Notes: generated from the sequence alone by a model not told the origin. Shown: positions 27,929-36,707, counted from the first letter of the stretch. The stretch is 64,000 nucleotides of DNA from Candidatus Promineifilum breve (GCF_900066015.1 NZ_LN890655.1:1404726-1468725); one strand, 5' to 3'. Numbers and translations: made by a program.

Positions 27929-30900
27929 TTGTCAGGCTTAGCACTCTCCCTGCTGGGGCCATTCACCGCCACGATCGACGGTCAATCTTTGGGCGAATTT
28001 CGCACCCGGTCGGCCCAGGCTCTCCTGGTCTATCTAGCCTGTCAACCGGAGCCACAAAGTCGCGAGACGTTGACCGCCCTGCTATGGCCCGAAACCCCCC
28101 AACTCTCAGCCCACCAAAACCTGCGCCAGACGCTCTATTTGTTGCGCCAATGGCTGCCCGATGTTCCCGCGCCCGCCGGCGACCGCCGCCCCCTCATCCT
28201 GGCCGGCCGTAAGTCCATTCAGCTTAATCCCGAATCGCCCATCGTTCTTGACGTGGCCGTTTTCAACGCCCTGATTGACCAACCGCAGCCGTCGCCCCAA
28301 CAACTGGCCGAGGCGATCGCCCTCTACCGGGGCGACTTCCTGGCCAATTTCTACTTGCCGGAGAGCAATCCGTTTGAAGATTGGGTCACCGCGCGGCGCG
28401 CCTATCTGCAACGCCGGGTGCTTACGGCGCTGGACAAACTGACCGCCCACTCGCTCCAGGATGGCGACTACGCCACAGCCGCGACCCTGGCCCGGCGGCA
28501 GGTTACGCTAGACAATCTGCGTGAGAGCGCCCACCGCCAACTGATGCTGGCCCTGGCCGGCAGCGGGCAACGCGCCGAGGCGCTGGCCCAGTTTGAGCAG
28601 TGCGCCCGCCTGTTGCGCGAGGAATTAGGCATCAAGCCCTCGGCCGAAACGCGCGCCCTGGCCGAGCACATTGCCGCCGGAGACGACCAGCCCGCCGCCC
28701 CGGCCCATTTACACGCTCGCGTCCCCTTCGCCCCCCGACCGCGCCACAATCTGCCGCTGCAACTCAGCAGCTTCATCGGCCGCGAGCGCGAGATCGCCGA
28801 AGTCCGGCGGCTTCTGGCCGGCGCGCGCCTGGTGACGCTGACCGGCGCCGGCGGCAGCGGCAAAACCCGCCTGGCGCTGCAAGCCGCCGAGGGGCTGCTG
28901 GGAACTTTCGCCGATGGCGTCTGGTTCATCGAGCTGGCCGCCTTGTCCGAACCGGCGCTGGTGGTGTCGGTCATCGCCGCCACGTTGGGCATCGTGGAAC
29001 AGAAAAATCGACCGCCGGCCGAGGCGTTGCGGGAACACCTGCGCCCGCGCCACACGCTTCTGGTGCTCGACAATTGCGAGCATCTCATTCACGCCGTCGC
29101 CCAATTGGCCGAAACCCTGTTGCATCACTGCCCGTCGTTGCGCATCCTGGCGACAAGCCGCGAGATGCTGGCGATTGCCGGCGAGGTCGTCTGGCTCGTG
29201 CCCACCCTGTCCTTGCCGCAGATAGACCTGCCGCCGCGGGTCGAAGACCTCAGGCAATTCGACGCCGTGCGCCTGTTCCTCGAACGGGCCTCCTCCGCGC
29301 TGCCCTCGTTCGACCTCTCGGAGCGCAACGCCGCGCCCGTTACCCAGCTCTGCCGCCAGCTCGACGGGATGCCATTGGCTATTGAACTGGCCGCGGCGCG
29401 GGTCAAAATGTTGCGGGTCGATCAAATCGTCGCCCGGCTGGATGATCGCTTCGGTTTGCTCGCCGGCGGCAGCCGCACCGCCCTGCCGCGCCATCAGACC
29501 CTGCGAGCCTTGATCGACTGGAGCCATGACTTGCTGTCGCCGGCCGAGCAATGCCTGTTGCGCCGCCTGTCGGTCTTTGCCGGCGGGTTCACCCTGGAAG
29601 CAGCGGCGGCCATCAATGACGAGGCCGACGACCTGGATACCCTGGCGCTGCTGACACAACTGGTCAATAAATCACTGGTCGTCGTCGATCAGTCGTCCGA
29701 TCGGGACGCGCGCTATTTTCTTTTGGAAACGATCGGCCAATACACCTGGGAAAAGCTTCAGGCGGCGGGCGAGAGCGACCACATGCTGGATCGCCACGCC
29801 CGCTACTTCTGTCGCGTACTGGAGGAGGCGCTCCCCCAATACGACTACAACGACCACTGGTATCAGCGCCTGAACTGGATTGAGACGGAATACGATAACT
29901 GGCGCGCCGTCCTGAGCCGGGCCTTCAACGACCACTCCATCGCCCTGGAGTGGGGCGGCCGCGTGGCCGCGCGCATGGGCAGCTATTGGCTGATGCATGG
30001 CCGGCTGAGTGAGGGCCGGCGCTGGCTGGAGGTCGCTCTGGCCGGGGTTGACGCGACGATGACCGCAACCCGCGCGGCCCTGTCGCTGTGGATGGCCTCG
30101 TTGATGATGCGCGAAGGCCACCCGCGGGGGCCAGGGCTGGCGGCCGAAGGGCTGGTCGCCTATCAGGAATTGGGCGATAAAAGCGGAACGGCCTGGGCCT
30201 TGGTCGTCTTGGGTCTGCATAAGGGCAACGATCCCGGCCGGACAATCGCCTATCTGGAGCAGGGCCTCCAATTGGCTACCGAGGCGGGCGCATATTCGAT
30301 CATGTCCGGCGCGCATTATGCCCTGGCGCGGGCGGCGCTGCGGGCGGGTGACTTTGAGCGGGCCACCGACCACGGCGAAAAGGCCCTACAACTGGCGGCA
30401 AAGCAGGACAATCAGATCCGCAAGGTCGATCTGCTGCGGCAATTGGGGGTCATCGCCTCCTGGCAGGGACACTACGACCACGCGGCGGCGCTGTATGACG
30501 AGTCCATGACCCTGGCGCGGGCTTTGCAGGCCAAAGGCTGGGTCGTGGCCCAGATATTGAACTCGCAGGGCGAAAACGCCCGCCGGCGAAGAGAGTATGA
30601 CCGGGCGCTGGCCTACTACCGCGACGCGCTGGCCATCGCTCATGAGATCAGCGACGTTTCGCTCATCCTCGGTGAGCATCTCAACATGGGGCTAGTCCTG
30701 GTGCGGCAGAACGATCTGGATTCGGCCGTTACCTCCTTGCGCGAGAGCCTGGGCATCATCGCCGGTGGCCATCGCATCGATGGCGATTTCATCTGGAACC
30801 TGTGGGGGTTCGCGGTGGCCGCTATGCGGCGCGGCCGGCCGGAACGCGCCGCCTGCCTGTTCGGCGTGGCCGACGGGTTGCGCGACCAGACCGGCCTCTA

Positions 30901-31042
30901 TCTGTCGCCGGTCGATGCCGAGGATTACCGCCAGGACGTGGCCCAGGCGCGGGCAGCGCTGGGCGAAGATGCCTTCGCCGCCGCCTGGGATCAGGGCCGG
31001 CGATTATCGGCCGATGAGGCCATCGCCCTGGCCCTGGAGTAA
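27929..31042 (+). CDS. BTAD/SARP-type regulator with NB-ARC and TPR domains (copy 2)
   Basis: 1037 residues, also from a TTG start; the first 17 residues are nearly the same as in copy 1 (MSGLALSLLGPFTATID). Winged helix, BTAD, then NB-ARC with Walker A TGAGGSGKTRLAL (about 303-315), Walker B TLLVLDNCEHLIHA and GMPLAIELAAARVKML. TPR repeats follow, ending in FGVADGLRDQTGLYLSP, a tail common in LuxR/AfsR-like STAND proteins. There is no C-terminal LuxR helix-turn-helix. It lies 69 bp after copy 1 on the same strand. The repeats diverge more than the DNA-binding part, which suggests duplication followed by a change in the sensed signal. Confidence 0.9.
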   Translation: MSGLALSLLGPFTATIDGQSLGEFRTRSAQALLVYLACQPEPQSRETLTALLWPETPQLSAHQNLRQTLYLLRQWLPDVPAPAGDRRPLILAGRKSIQLNPESPIVLDVAVFNALIDQPQPSPQQLAEAIALYRGDFLANFYLPESNPFEDWVTARRAYLQRRVLTALDKLTAHSLQDGDYATAATLARRQVTLDNLRESAHRQLMLALAGSGQRAEALAQFEQCARLLREELGIKPSAETRALAEHIAAGDDQPAAPAHLHARVPFAPRPRHNLPLQLSSFIGREREIAEVRRLLAGARLVTLTGAGGSGKTRLALQAAEGLLGTFADGVWFIELAALSEPALVVSVIAATLGIVEQKNRPPAEALREHLRPRHTLLVLDNCEHLIHAVAQLAETLLHHCPSLRILATSREMLAIAGEVVWLVPTLSLPQIDLPPRVEDLRQFDAVRLFLERASSALPSFDLSERNAAPVTQLCRQLDGMPLAIELAAARVKMLRVDQIVARLDDRFGLLAGGSRTALPRHQTLRALIDWSHDLLSPAEQCLLRRLSVFAGGFTLEAAAAINDEADDLDTLALLTQLVNKSLVVVDQSSDRDARYFLLETIGQYTWEKLQAAGESDHMLDRHARYFCRVLEEALPQYDYNDHWYQRLNWIETEYDNWRAVLSRAFNDHSIALEWGGRVAARMGSYWLMHGRLSEGRRWLEVALAGVDATMTATRAALSLWMASLMMREGHPRGPGLAAEGLVAYQELGDKSGTAWALVVLGLHKGNDPGRTIAYLEQGLQLATEAGAYSIMSGAHYALARAALRAGDFERATDHGEKALQLAAKQDNQIRKVDLLRQLGVIASWQGHYDHAAALYDESMTLARALQAKGWVVAQILNSQGENARRRREYDRALAYYRDALAIAHEISDVSLILGEHLNMGLVLVRQNDLDSAVTSLRESLGIIAGGHRIDGDFIWNLWGFAVAAMRRGRPERAACLFGVADGLRDQTGLYLSPVDAEDYRQDVAQARAALGEDAFAAAWDQGRRLSADEAIALALE

Positions 31043-31068
31043 GAGGATCAGGCTACGCGCTTGTGTCT

Positions 31069-31896
31069 TCACTCGCCACCCGCTACTTGCCCCTCGCCAC
31101 CCTCCCCCAACCCTTCCGCCCCCTCAATCAACCCCTTCAACCGCTCCGCAAACCGCGCCGCCGGCGCCCCATCCACAATGTCGTGGTCAAACGATAGCGT
31201 GACGCTCAGGTAGTCGCGCGGCTCGATGCGGCCGTCAACGATCCCCGGCTTCGTGGCGATACCGCCCAGTGTGACGTTGAGCGTATAGAGCGGGAGGGGG
31301 ATGCCCCAGCCGCCCCCCTCGCCGAACATGCCCACGGCGGTGACGTTGACCGTGCCGCCGACGCGCTTCAGCCAGGCAGGATTGAGCGGCAGGATGCGAT
31401 AGGCCAGGCCGCGCAGAAAGCCGGGCAGCCGCACGTACCAGCGCATCAGACTCATCGTCTGCTCGCCGTGGCTGCGGTCGGGGTTTTGCTGAACGTGGCG
31501 GATTTCATCGTGCAGTTCGCGCACGCTGCGCCGGTTGACAGCCCGCACCACGTAGGCCAGCGGGAAGCGGCGCTCCTCCAGTTCGATCTCGATGATGGTA
31601 TTCACGTCCACGTCGTCGAACAGCACCAGCCGGCCGCGCCAATCGCGGCAGGCGTGGATCATCTTGTCCTGTTCCACGGCCGCGCCGACGCAATGCAGGA
31701 TAAAGGCCGTGAACGAAAGTGATTCGCCCGTGCGCTCCTTTTCTTCGCGCAGCAGTCGGCGCGCCTCGGTCACGTCGAACTCCACCAGGCCGTGGATCAT
31801 GTGCTTGCGGCTACCGGCGTGCATGGCGTCGAGCACCAGCCGCCGCGAACGGGGGAAGGGCACAACGGTAAATCCTTGCTGTTGTTCATCATTCAT
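31069..31896 (-). CDS. Stand-alone 2-oxoacid dehydrogenase E2-type acyltransferase domain
   Basis: 275 residues from the ATG at 31896. The first open codon, at 31947, lies inside the insertion sequence end and is not native. The catalytic domain of E2/chloramphenicol acetyltransferase type carries the active-site motif SFDHDIVDGAPAARF (HxxxDG). There is no lipoyl or E1/E3-binding domain and no E1/E3 genes nearby, so it is not part of a normal pyruvate dehydrogenase complex. A free-standing CoA-dependent acyltransferase is likely. An IS element ends only 13-16 bp upstream of the start codon, so the original promoter has been displaced. Confidence 0.78.
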   Translation of the reverse strand: MNDEQQQGFTVVPFPRSRRLVLDAMHAGSRKHMIHGLVEFDVTEARRLLREEKERTGESLSFTAFILHCVGAAVEQDKMIHACRDWRGRLVLFDDVDVNTIIEIELEERRFPLAYVVRAVNRRSVRELHDEIRHVQQNPDRSHGEQTMSLMRWYVRLPGFLRGLAYRILPLNPAWLKRVGGTVNVTAVGMFGEGGGWGIPLPLYTLNVTLGGIATKPGIVDGRIEPRDYLSVTLSFDHDIVDGAPAARFAERLKGLIEGAEGLGEGGEGQVAGGE

Positions 31897-31908
31897 GGGC
31901 CAAGTATG

Positions 31909-31948
31909 CCATAGAAACCGAGTTTCTTCTTGTAATACCTTCGCCAAA
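31909..31948 (+). repeat. IS left terminal inverted repeat
   Basis: CC(A)TAGAAACCGAGTTTC, variable hexamer TTCTTG, then TAATACCTTCGCCAAA. It matches the right end except in the middle hexamer and one outer base. The transposase stop codon starts directly after it. Confidence 0.8.
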
Positions 31949-33286
31949 TCACGAAGGGCAAAGGGCAGGTTGAGGGGGATGAATCCTGCCCAACCTGGAA
32001 ATCCGGTCGAAAATTGCTTCCGTAAAAACCGGGTCTGGTTTTTGCGGAAGCAATTTTAGCACTTCGGCCACGTATTTATGGCCGCGATAATGAGCTTTCA
32101 AATCCAGCACGTTGACCGCTGGGTCTTCACGCCGCAGGTCCTGTAACAACACCTGAGAAACGTTGACCATCAGGAAGGACAGATTGATGGCATTGGTCAC
32201 CGGGGTCTTTTTGACGTTCATAAAGTCCTCTAAACCCCAGTATTGTTTGGCGTCGCGGAAATTGAACTCGATTTGAAAACGCAGTTGATAATACTCTAGC
32301 ACCTGCGACCAGTTCAGGGCCAGGTCGCTGGTGAACAACAACACACGGGCCTGCGCGCCGGTGGTCGGCCTTGTTTTGAGCAGGATGACCACATTGAGCG
32401 GCTGGGCGAACGCCTTGTGGCGCAGGGTAGCCTGATAGATGTCGGTATGGACGCCGTCGTCGATGATCGTCTGCTGCCAGCAGCTGGCCGGCAGGTTGTC
32501 ATAGGCGACCTTAGCGCCGTACTTACAACGTTTGTTGTCCCCCTGGTAGGGGAAATACAGGGCGGCATCGTGACGCAATTTGGAAACCAGGTGCAGCCCG
32601 CACTGCCGAACCATTTGCAGGGCATTGTTGTTGCCGAAGTGGCCGTCCAAGACCAGATAGGTCAATTTGAGTCGTTGGTCAACCACCGCCAAAAACTGCT
32701 TGACCATCGTTTGGATGCGGGTCAGTTCGGGCGTTAAGGTCACCTCGGTTTTGATGCTGTTGCGACGCCCCGGCGGGCGGCCGGGGCGGCCCGCGCTACT
32801 TTGGGCGGCGGCTTTCTTGCGCCGCGTCCGCGGCTTGACCTCTCTGTTTACCCCTTCCTGGCTGGGCACTTGTTCGCTCATCACCGGATACGACCGCCGT
32901 TCCCGCGGGTTGACCAACGACAAGGCAAACAGGGCCACGCTGGACACTGGCCGGCCCCATAACGGCGCATAGAAGCGTCCCAAGCCGTGCGTCTCCTTGC
33001 CCGATTTGCTGACGACACATTCATCCCCCACTAACAGGTACTCGTCCCCGGCCTGGTGCAGATGGTCACGGAAGAAGGCCCACATGACTTGTGTCCAGGG
33101 AATGGTGGTCTGGAAAAAACGTTGTACGCTCCGATAGCTGCCCCCTTTATCCGTCCAGCGCGCCATGCCCAACATCGTTACTCGTCCAGTCATGGCTAAC
33201 ATCGCCCCCATGAGTACGCTCATCTGCCGCATGGTCGTTTGGCTAACAATAGGACGCAATGGTTGTAATAGTGCTAGAATATTCAT
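31949..33286 (-). CDS. IS4-family-like DDE transposase
   Basis: 445 residues. N-terminal helical DNA-binding region, then a DDE RNase-H fold: first Asp in LVGDECVVSKSGKETHG, second Asp in LVLDGHFGN. YQLRFQIEFNFRDAK has the exact Y-(2)-R-(3)-E-(6)-K spacing of the IS4 signature, with the third acidic residue. A basic insert (TRRKKAAAQSSAGRPGRPPG) lies between the first two. The frame is intact. The last 30 or so codons run through a 21-bp hairpin (32010-32057), which makes an unusual tail (KLLPQKPDPVFTEAIF). Confidence 0.88.
   Translation of the reverse strand: MNILALLQPLRPIVSQTTMRQMSVLMGAMLAMTGRVTMLGMARWTDKGGSYRSVQRFFQTTIPWTQVMWAFFRDHLHQAGDEYLLVGDECVVSKSGKETHGLGRFYAPLWGRPVSSVALFALSLVNPRERRSYPVMSEQVPSQEGVNREVKPRTRRKKAAAQSSAGRPGRPPGRRNSIKTEVTLTPELTRIQTMVKQFLAVVDQRLKLTYLVLDGHFGNNNALQMVRQCGLHLVSKLRHDAALYFPYQGDNKRCKYGAKVAYDNLPASCWQQTIIDDGVHTDIYQATLRHKAFAQPLNVVILLKTRPTTGAQARVLLFTSDLALNWSQVLEYYQLRFQIEFNFRDAKQYWGLEDFMNVKKTPVTNAINLSFLMVNVSQVLLQDLRREDPAVNVLDLKAHYRGHKYVAEVLKLLPQKPDPVFTEAIFDRISRLGRIHPPQPALCPS
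32010..32057. repeat. 21-bp hairpin inside the transposase 3' end
   Basis: The arm at 32010-32030 (begins AAAATTGCTTCCG) pairs with 32037-32057, with one G:T wobble and a GGGTCT loop. It is translated in frame as part of the transposase. Confidence 0.85.
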
Positions 33287-33368
33287 CGTGGGTGGTTGTG
33301 TCGACGGTTCCTTTTCCTTGGTCGGTAAAGTTGCCTATCTTACACGCCCACCCACTTTTTGCTATTTT

Positions 33369-33408
33369 TTTGGCGAAGGTATTATTCTTGGAAACTCGGT
33401 TTCTACGG
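33369..33408 (-). repeat. IS right terminal inverted repeat
   Basis: Reverse complement of the left end: TTTGGCGAAGGTATTA, variable hexamer TTCTTG on this strand, GAAACTCGGTTTCTA, then CGG. It lies about 80 bp upstream of the transposase start. Confidence 0.8.
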
Positions 33409-33482
33409 TTTCTACCAGCCAATGTGACACAGCAGCAAAAATCGGCTAACGTATGGGAGTAATCCGGATTGCGCGCTAAAAA

Positions 33483-33507
33483 TCTGTGTGATCTGTGTAA
33501 TCTGTGG
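33483..33507. repeat. Three 9-bp iterated TCTGTG words
   Basis: TCTGTG begins at 33483, 33492 and 33501, exactly 9 bp apart, ahead of the ThDP-enzyme gene. The word is the same as that in the array at 54138-54226. Confidence 0.6.
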
Positions 33508-33537
33508 ATTCTTCTTCTCTTTCTCGGAGGAACCAAC

Positions 33538-35175
33538 ATGACATACGCCCACGGCGGCGAACTCGTCGCCCGCTCGCTGGCGGCCCAGGGCGTCAGCACT
33601 ATCTATACCCTCTGCGGCGGCCACGTCGCCCCCATCTACGACGGCTGCCTGAACCACAACATCGCCGTGCTCGACTTCCGCCACGAGCAGGCCGCGGCCC
33701 ACGCCGCCGACGCCCACGCCCGGCTGACGCGCAACGTGGGCGTGGCCCTGGTCACCGCCGGGCCGGGCGTCACCGATGCCGTCACCGGCGTCGCCAACGC
33801 TTACCAGGCGCGCAGCCCGATGATCCTGCTGGGCGGGGCCGCGCCGCTTAAGACCAAGGGCATGGGCGCGCTGCAAGAGATGCCCCAGACGGAGATGTTC
33901 CGCACCTTCACCAAGGCCAGCTTCACCATCGAACGCACCGAGGACATCCCCGAACAACTGGCCGAGGCCTATCGCCACGCCCTGAGCGGCCGCCCCGGGC
34001 CGGTCTTCGTCGAGTTGCCGTTCGACGTGCTGTTCAATGCCGTCGATGCGCCGGAAACCATGCCGGCGCGCGTCGCCATCGCCCCCATCCCGCCGCCGGT
34101 CGCGGCCGTGCAGGCCATGTTCGACCTGCTGCGCGCCGCCGAACGCCCGCTGATCATCGCCGGGACGCAGGTCTACTGGGACGGCGCGGGCCAGGCGTTG
34201 CGCGAATTGACCGACCAGACGGCCATCCCCGTCTTCACCAACGGCGCGGGGCGCGGCGTGCTGCCGATGGATCACCCCCACTGCTTCAAGGCGGCGCGGA
34301 GCAAGGCGCTGCGGGCGGCCGACGTGGTGCTGCTCATCGGCACACCGCTCGATTTCCGCCTGAAGTACGGCCGCGAAGATTGGAACCCGGCCGGCAAGCT
34401 GATCCAGATCGAGAACGACGCCGCCGAGCTGAACCACAACCGGCAAGCCGACGTGGCCGCCGTGGCCGACGCGCGGCTGGTGCTGGAGGCGCTGGCCGAG
34501 GGGCTACAGGGCATCCGCTTCCAGGCATGGCTGGCGCAGGTGGCCGAATGGGAGCGGGCGCGCAACGAGAAGCAACAGGCGTGGGAGCAACTCGACGACG
34601 CGCCGGTCAATCATTTTCGCTTTGCGGCCGAGGTGGAGCGCTTCGTTGACGAGAACACCATCGTCATCGGCGACGGCGGCGACATCGTCAGCGCCTGCGC
34701 CAAGGTGCTGACCATCACCCGGCCGGGGCAATGGCTCGATCCCGGCCCGTTGGGCTGCCTGGGCGTCGGCGCGCCGTTCGCCATCGCCGCCCAGCGCCTG
34801 TTCCCCGACCGCCGTGTGCTCATCCTGAGCGGCGACGGCTCCTTTGGGCTGAACGGCTTCGAGTTCGACACGGCGGTGCGCTTCGGCCTGCCCATCGTCG
34901 CCATCGTCGGCAACGATGCCGGCTGGGGCCAGATTCGCGGGCCGCAGATTCAGATGGTCGGCGCGGAGCGGGCCATCGCCACCTCGCTGGCCCCCACGCG
35001 CTACGACAAGGTGGTCGAGGCGTTGGGCGGCTACGGCGAACTGGTCGAGGAGCCGGGCGGCATTGGGCCGGCGCTGGAGCGGGCTTTTGCCGGCGGCAAG
35101 CCGGCCTGCGTCAACGTGATGCTCGACCCGGCGGGGATGAGTAAGACGGGGGCTAGTTCGCCTTATATCGTCTGA
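33538..35175 (+). CDS. Thiamine diphosphate-dependent enzyme (acetolactate synthase / 2-hydroxyacyl-CoA lyase family)
   Basis: 545 residues from the ATG at 33538, 7 bp after GGAGG. The Pyr domain has LDFRHEQAAAHAADAHARLT with the ThDP-activating Glu. GGAAPLKTKGMGALQEMPQ resembles the ILVBL/HACL-type proteins more than anabolic IlvB. The central domain and PP domain follow, with ThDP motif GDGSFGLNGFEFDTA through VGNDAGWG. No regulatory subunit (IlvN) or branched-chain genes are nearby, which argues against acetolactate synthesis. Carboligation or C-C cleavage of a 2-hydroxyacyl-CoA or 2-oxoacid is likely; the substrate is not decided by sequence. The IS lies just upstream. Confidence 0.85.
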   Translation: MTYAHGGELVARSLAAQGVSTIYTLCGGHVAPIYDGCLNHNIAVLDFRHEQAAAHAADAHARLTRNVGVALVTAGPGVTDAVTGVANAYQARSPMILLGGAAPLKTKGMGALQEMPQTEMFRTFTKASFTIERTEDIPEQLAEAYRHALSGRPGPVFVELPFDVLFNAVDAPETMPARVAIAPIPPPVAAVQAMFDLLRAAERPLIIAGTQVYWDGAGQALRELTDQTAIPVFTNGAGRGVLPMDHPHCFKAARSKALRAADVVLLIGTPLDFRLKYGREDWNPAGKLIQIENDAAELNHNRQADVAAVADARLVLEALAEGLQGIRFQAWLAQVAEWERARNEKQQAWEQLDDAPVNHFRFAAEVERFVDENTIVIGDGGDIVSACAKVLTITRPGQWLDPGPLGCLGVGAPFAIAAQRLFPDRRVLILSGDGSFGLNGFEFDTAVRFGLPIVAIVGNDAGWGQIRGPQIQMVGAERAIATSLAPTRYDKVVEALGGYGELVEEPGGIGPALERAFAGGKPACVNVMLDPAGMSKTGASSPYIV

Positions 35176-35215
35176 CGGAACAAAATCAACGCAAACAATG
35201 GTATCATAGGATAAT

Positions 35216-35482
35216 ATGCCTGAAATCTCGCGGTTCTACGGGATCATTGTAAGAGTGTTCTATGAGACCACTCGCCATCAACTGCCCCATTTTCACGCGG
35301 CCTATGGTGATCATCTAGCCAGCTTTACAATCGATCCCCCGGCGTTGTTAGCCGGCAGTATGCCCAGAAAGCAGTTACATCTGATCCTGGCTTGGGCCGA
35401 ACTCCATCAGGATGATCTCCTGGCAAATTGGGAACGAGCGCGCGATCAACTGCCGCTACACAAGATTCCCGGCTTGCCGTAG
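35216..35482 (+). CDS. DUF4160 protein
   Basis: 88 residues with the DUF4160 pattern: MPEISRFYGIIVRVFYE, HQLPHFHAAYGD (conserved His-Phe-His), and LILAWAELHQDDLLANW. The family is small and of unknown function. It usually sits beside DUF2442, as here, 9 bp upstream of it. The pair has features of a toxin-antitoxin module, but no activity is established that I know of. An extended -10-like TGGTATCAT lies just upstream at 35199-35207. Confidence 0.85.
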   Translation: MPEISRFYGIIVRVFYETTRHQLPHFHAAYGDHLASFTIDPPALLAGSMPRKQLHLILAWAELHQDDLLANWERARDQLPLHKIPGLP

Positions 35483-35491
35483 GATAAAATA

Positions 35492-35806
35492 ATGAGCACG
35501 CAACCCCAAGACTTTCCCATTTTGCATCGAGTTGTATCGTTTACTCTAGTCGATGAATACGTCATACAAGTTATGTTTGATGACGATACTGAACGATCCG
35601 TGGACTTCGAACCCATTCTGTATGGGCCGGTCTTTGGCCCGCTGCGTGACCCGGCTCGATTTAAGGAAGTAGAACTCGACCCCGACTTTGGCGCGCTGGT
35701 GTGGCCCAACGGGGCCGATATCGAACCGATGGTGCTATACGATTGGCCTGCCTATGTGAGTGACATCATTAGGCGGCGACAAAACAATCCCCAACCCACT
35801 GCCTAA
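35492..35806 (+). CDS. DUF2442 protein
   Basis: 104 residues matching DUF2442: VVSFTLVDEYVIQVMFDDDT, VDFEPILYGPVFGPLRD and ALVWPNGADIEP. This is a small beta-rich domain, sometimes described as similar to an N-terminal NADH dehydrogenase-linked fold. It forms a two-gene unit with the DUF4160 gene. The possible functional link (regulator plus effector) is inferred from the recurrent pairing. Confidence 0.85.
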   Translation: MSTQPQDFPILHRVVSFTLVDEYVIQVMFDDDTERSVDFEPILYGPVFGPLRDPARFKEVELDPDFGALVWPNGADIEPMVLYDWPAYVSDIIRRRQNNPQPTA

Positions 35807-35901
35807 ATACGTCCGTTTGAAGCTGTGGATATTGAATCCGTTCTTTCCGTTCTTTATCCGTAGCCAATCTCTTACTCTTCATCCCAACCCAGGGGAGTCG
35901 C

Positions 35902-36702
35902 ATGGATTTCAAGGATAACGTTGTGATCTTAACCGGCGCGTCAACCGGCATCGGCGAGGCCATGGCCCACCAACTGGCCGGGCAGGGCGCATGGCTGGCG
36001 CTGGCTGCCCGCAGCGCTCAAAAGCTGGAGGCCGTGGCCGCCGAATGCCGGGCGCGCGGCGGCCGAACGCTGGTCGTGCCCACCGACGTAACCGATGAGG
36101 CGGAGTGCCGCGAACTGGTGGAGCGCACCGTGGCCGAGTTCGGCCGCGTCGATACGCTCATCAATAACGCCGGCCTCAGTATGTGGATGAAGCTGGAAGA
36201 CGTGGCAGACCTCGGCTCGCTGGAGTACATCATGCGCGTCAACTTCTTCGGCAGCATGTACTGCACCTACTACGCCCTGCCCCATCTGAAGCGGTCGCGC
36301 GGCCGCATCGTCGCCGTCGCCAGCGTGGCCGCCCGCACCGGCATCCCCACCCGCACCGGCTATGCCGCCAGCAAGCACGCCCTGGTCGGCTTCATGGAAT
36401 CGCTGCGCATCGAGGTCGAGGACGACGGCGTCAGTGTGACCATTGCCTTCCCCGATTTCGTCGGCTCCGGGATGCACACCCGCTCGCTGGGGGCCGACGG
36501 CCAGCCGCTGGGCCACAACCCGCTCCAGGTGGACAAGATTATGACCAGCGATGAGTGCGCCCGGCTCATTCTGGCCGGCGTGGCCGCCCGTCAACGGCAG
36601 ATCGTCATGTCCAACCGTGCCCGCTTCGGCCAATGGCTGAAACTCATCGCCCCCGGTCGCGTGGATGGGATTGCGAAGAAAGCGATTGAGAAGGGACGGT
36701 GA
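35902..36702 (+). CDS. Short-chain dehydrogenase/reductase
   Basis: 266 residues. Rossmann motif LTGASTGIGEAMAH (10-23), NNAG, a Ser in VAVASVAARTG and an intact YAASK (Tyr-x-x-x-Lys) active site. A basic C-terminus (IAPGRVDGIAKKAIEKGR) follows, like the DltE/YqjQ-type SDRs with C-terminal helices near membranes. NAD(P)-dependent oxidoreduction of an unknown alcohol or ketone. CAGGGGAGTCGC just before the ATG supplies the ribosome-binding site. It stands alone, followed by a strong hairpin repeat. Confidence 0.88.
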   Translation: MDFKDNVVILTGASTGIGEAMAHQLAGQGAWLALAARSAQKLEAVAAECRARGGRTLVVPTDVTDEAECRELVERTVAEFGRVDTLINNAGLSMWMKLEDVADLGSLEYIMRVNFFGSMYCTYYALPHLKRSRGRIVAVASVAARTGIPTRTGYAASKHALVGFMESLRIEVEDDGVSVTIAFPDFVGSGMHTRSLGADGQPLGHNPLQVDKIMTSDECARLILAGVAARQRQIVMSNRARFGQWLKLIAPGRVDGIAKKAIEKGR

Positions 36703-36707
36703 GAAGA

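Larger units (their letters stand above)
31909..33408 (-). mobile_element. IS4-like insertion sequence, about 1.5 kb
   Basis: Bounded by inverted repeats: left TAGAAACCGAGTTTC, 6 unmatched bases, TAATACCTTCGCCAAA (31912-31948), and the same on the other strand at 33369-33405. A further CC(A/G) match extends each end to 31909 and 33408. It holds one transposase gene on the minus strand. No convincing target duplication was found at these ends, so the exact borders are uncertain. Confidence 0.8.

Noticed and set aside
31069-31947. E2-type gene starting at 31947
   Set aside because: The first codons would lie inside the IS terminal repeat; the ATG at 31896 is the first outside it and fits the family start.
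33538-35175. Anabolic acetolactate synthase (ilvB)
   Set aside because: No ilvN, ilvC or leu genes are nearby, and the motif GGAAPLKTKGMGALQEM is closer to ILVBL/2-hydroxyacyl-CoA lyase proteins.
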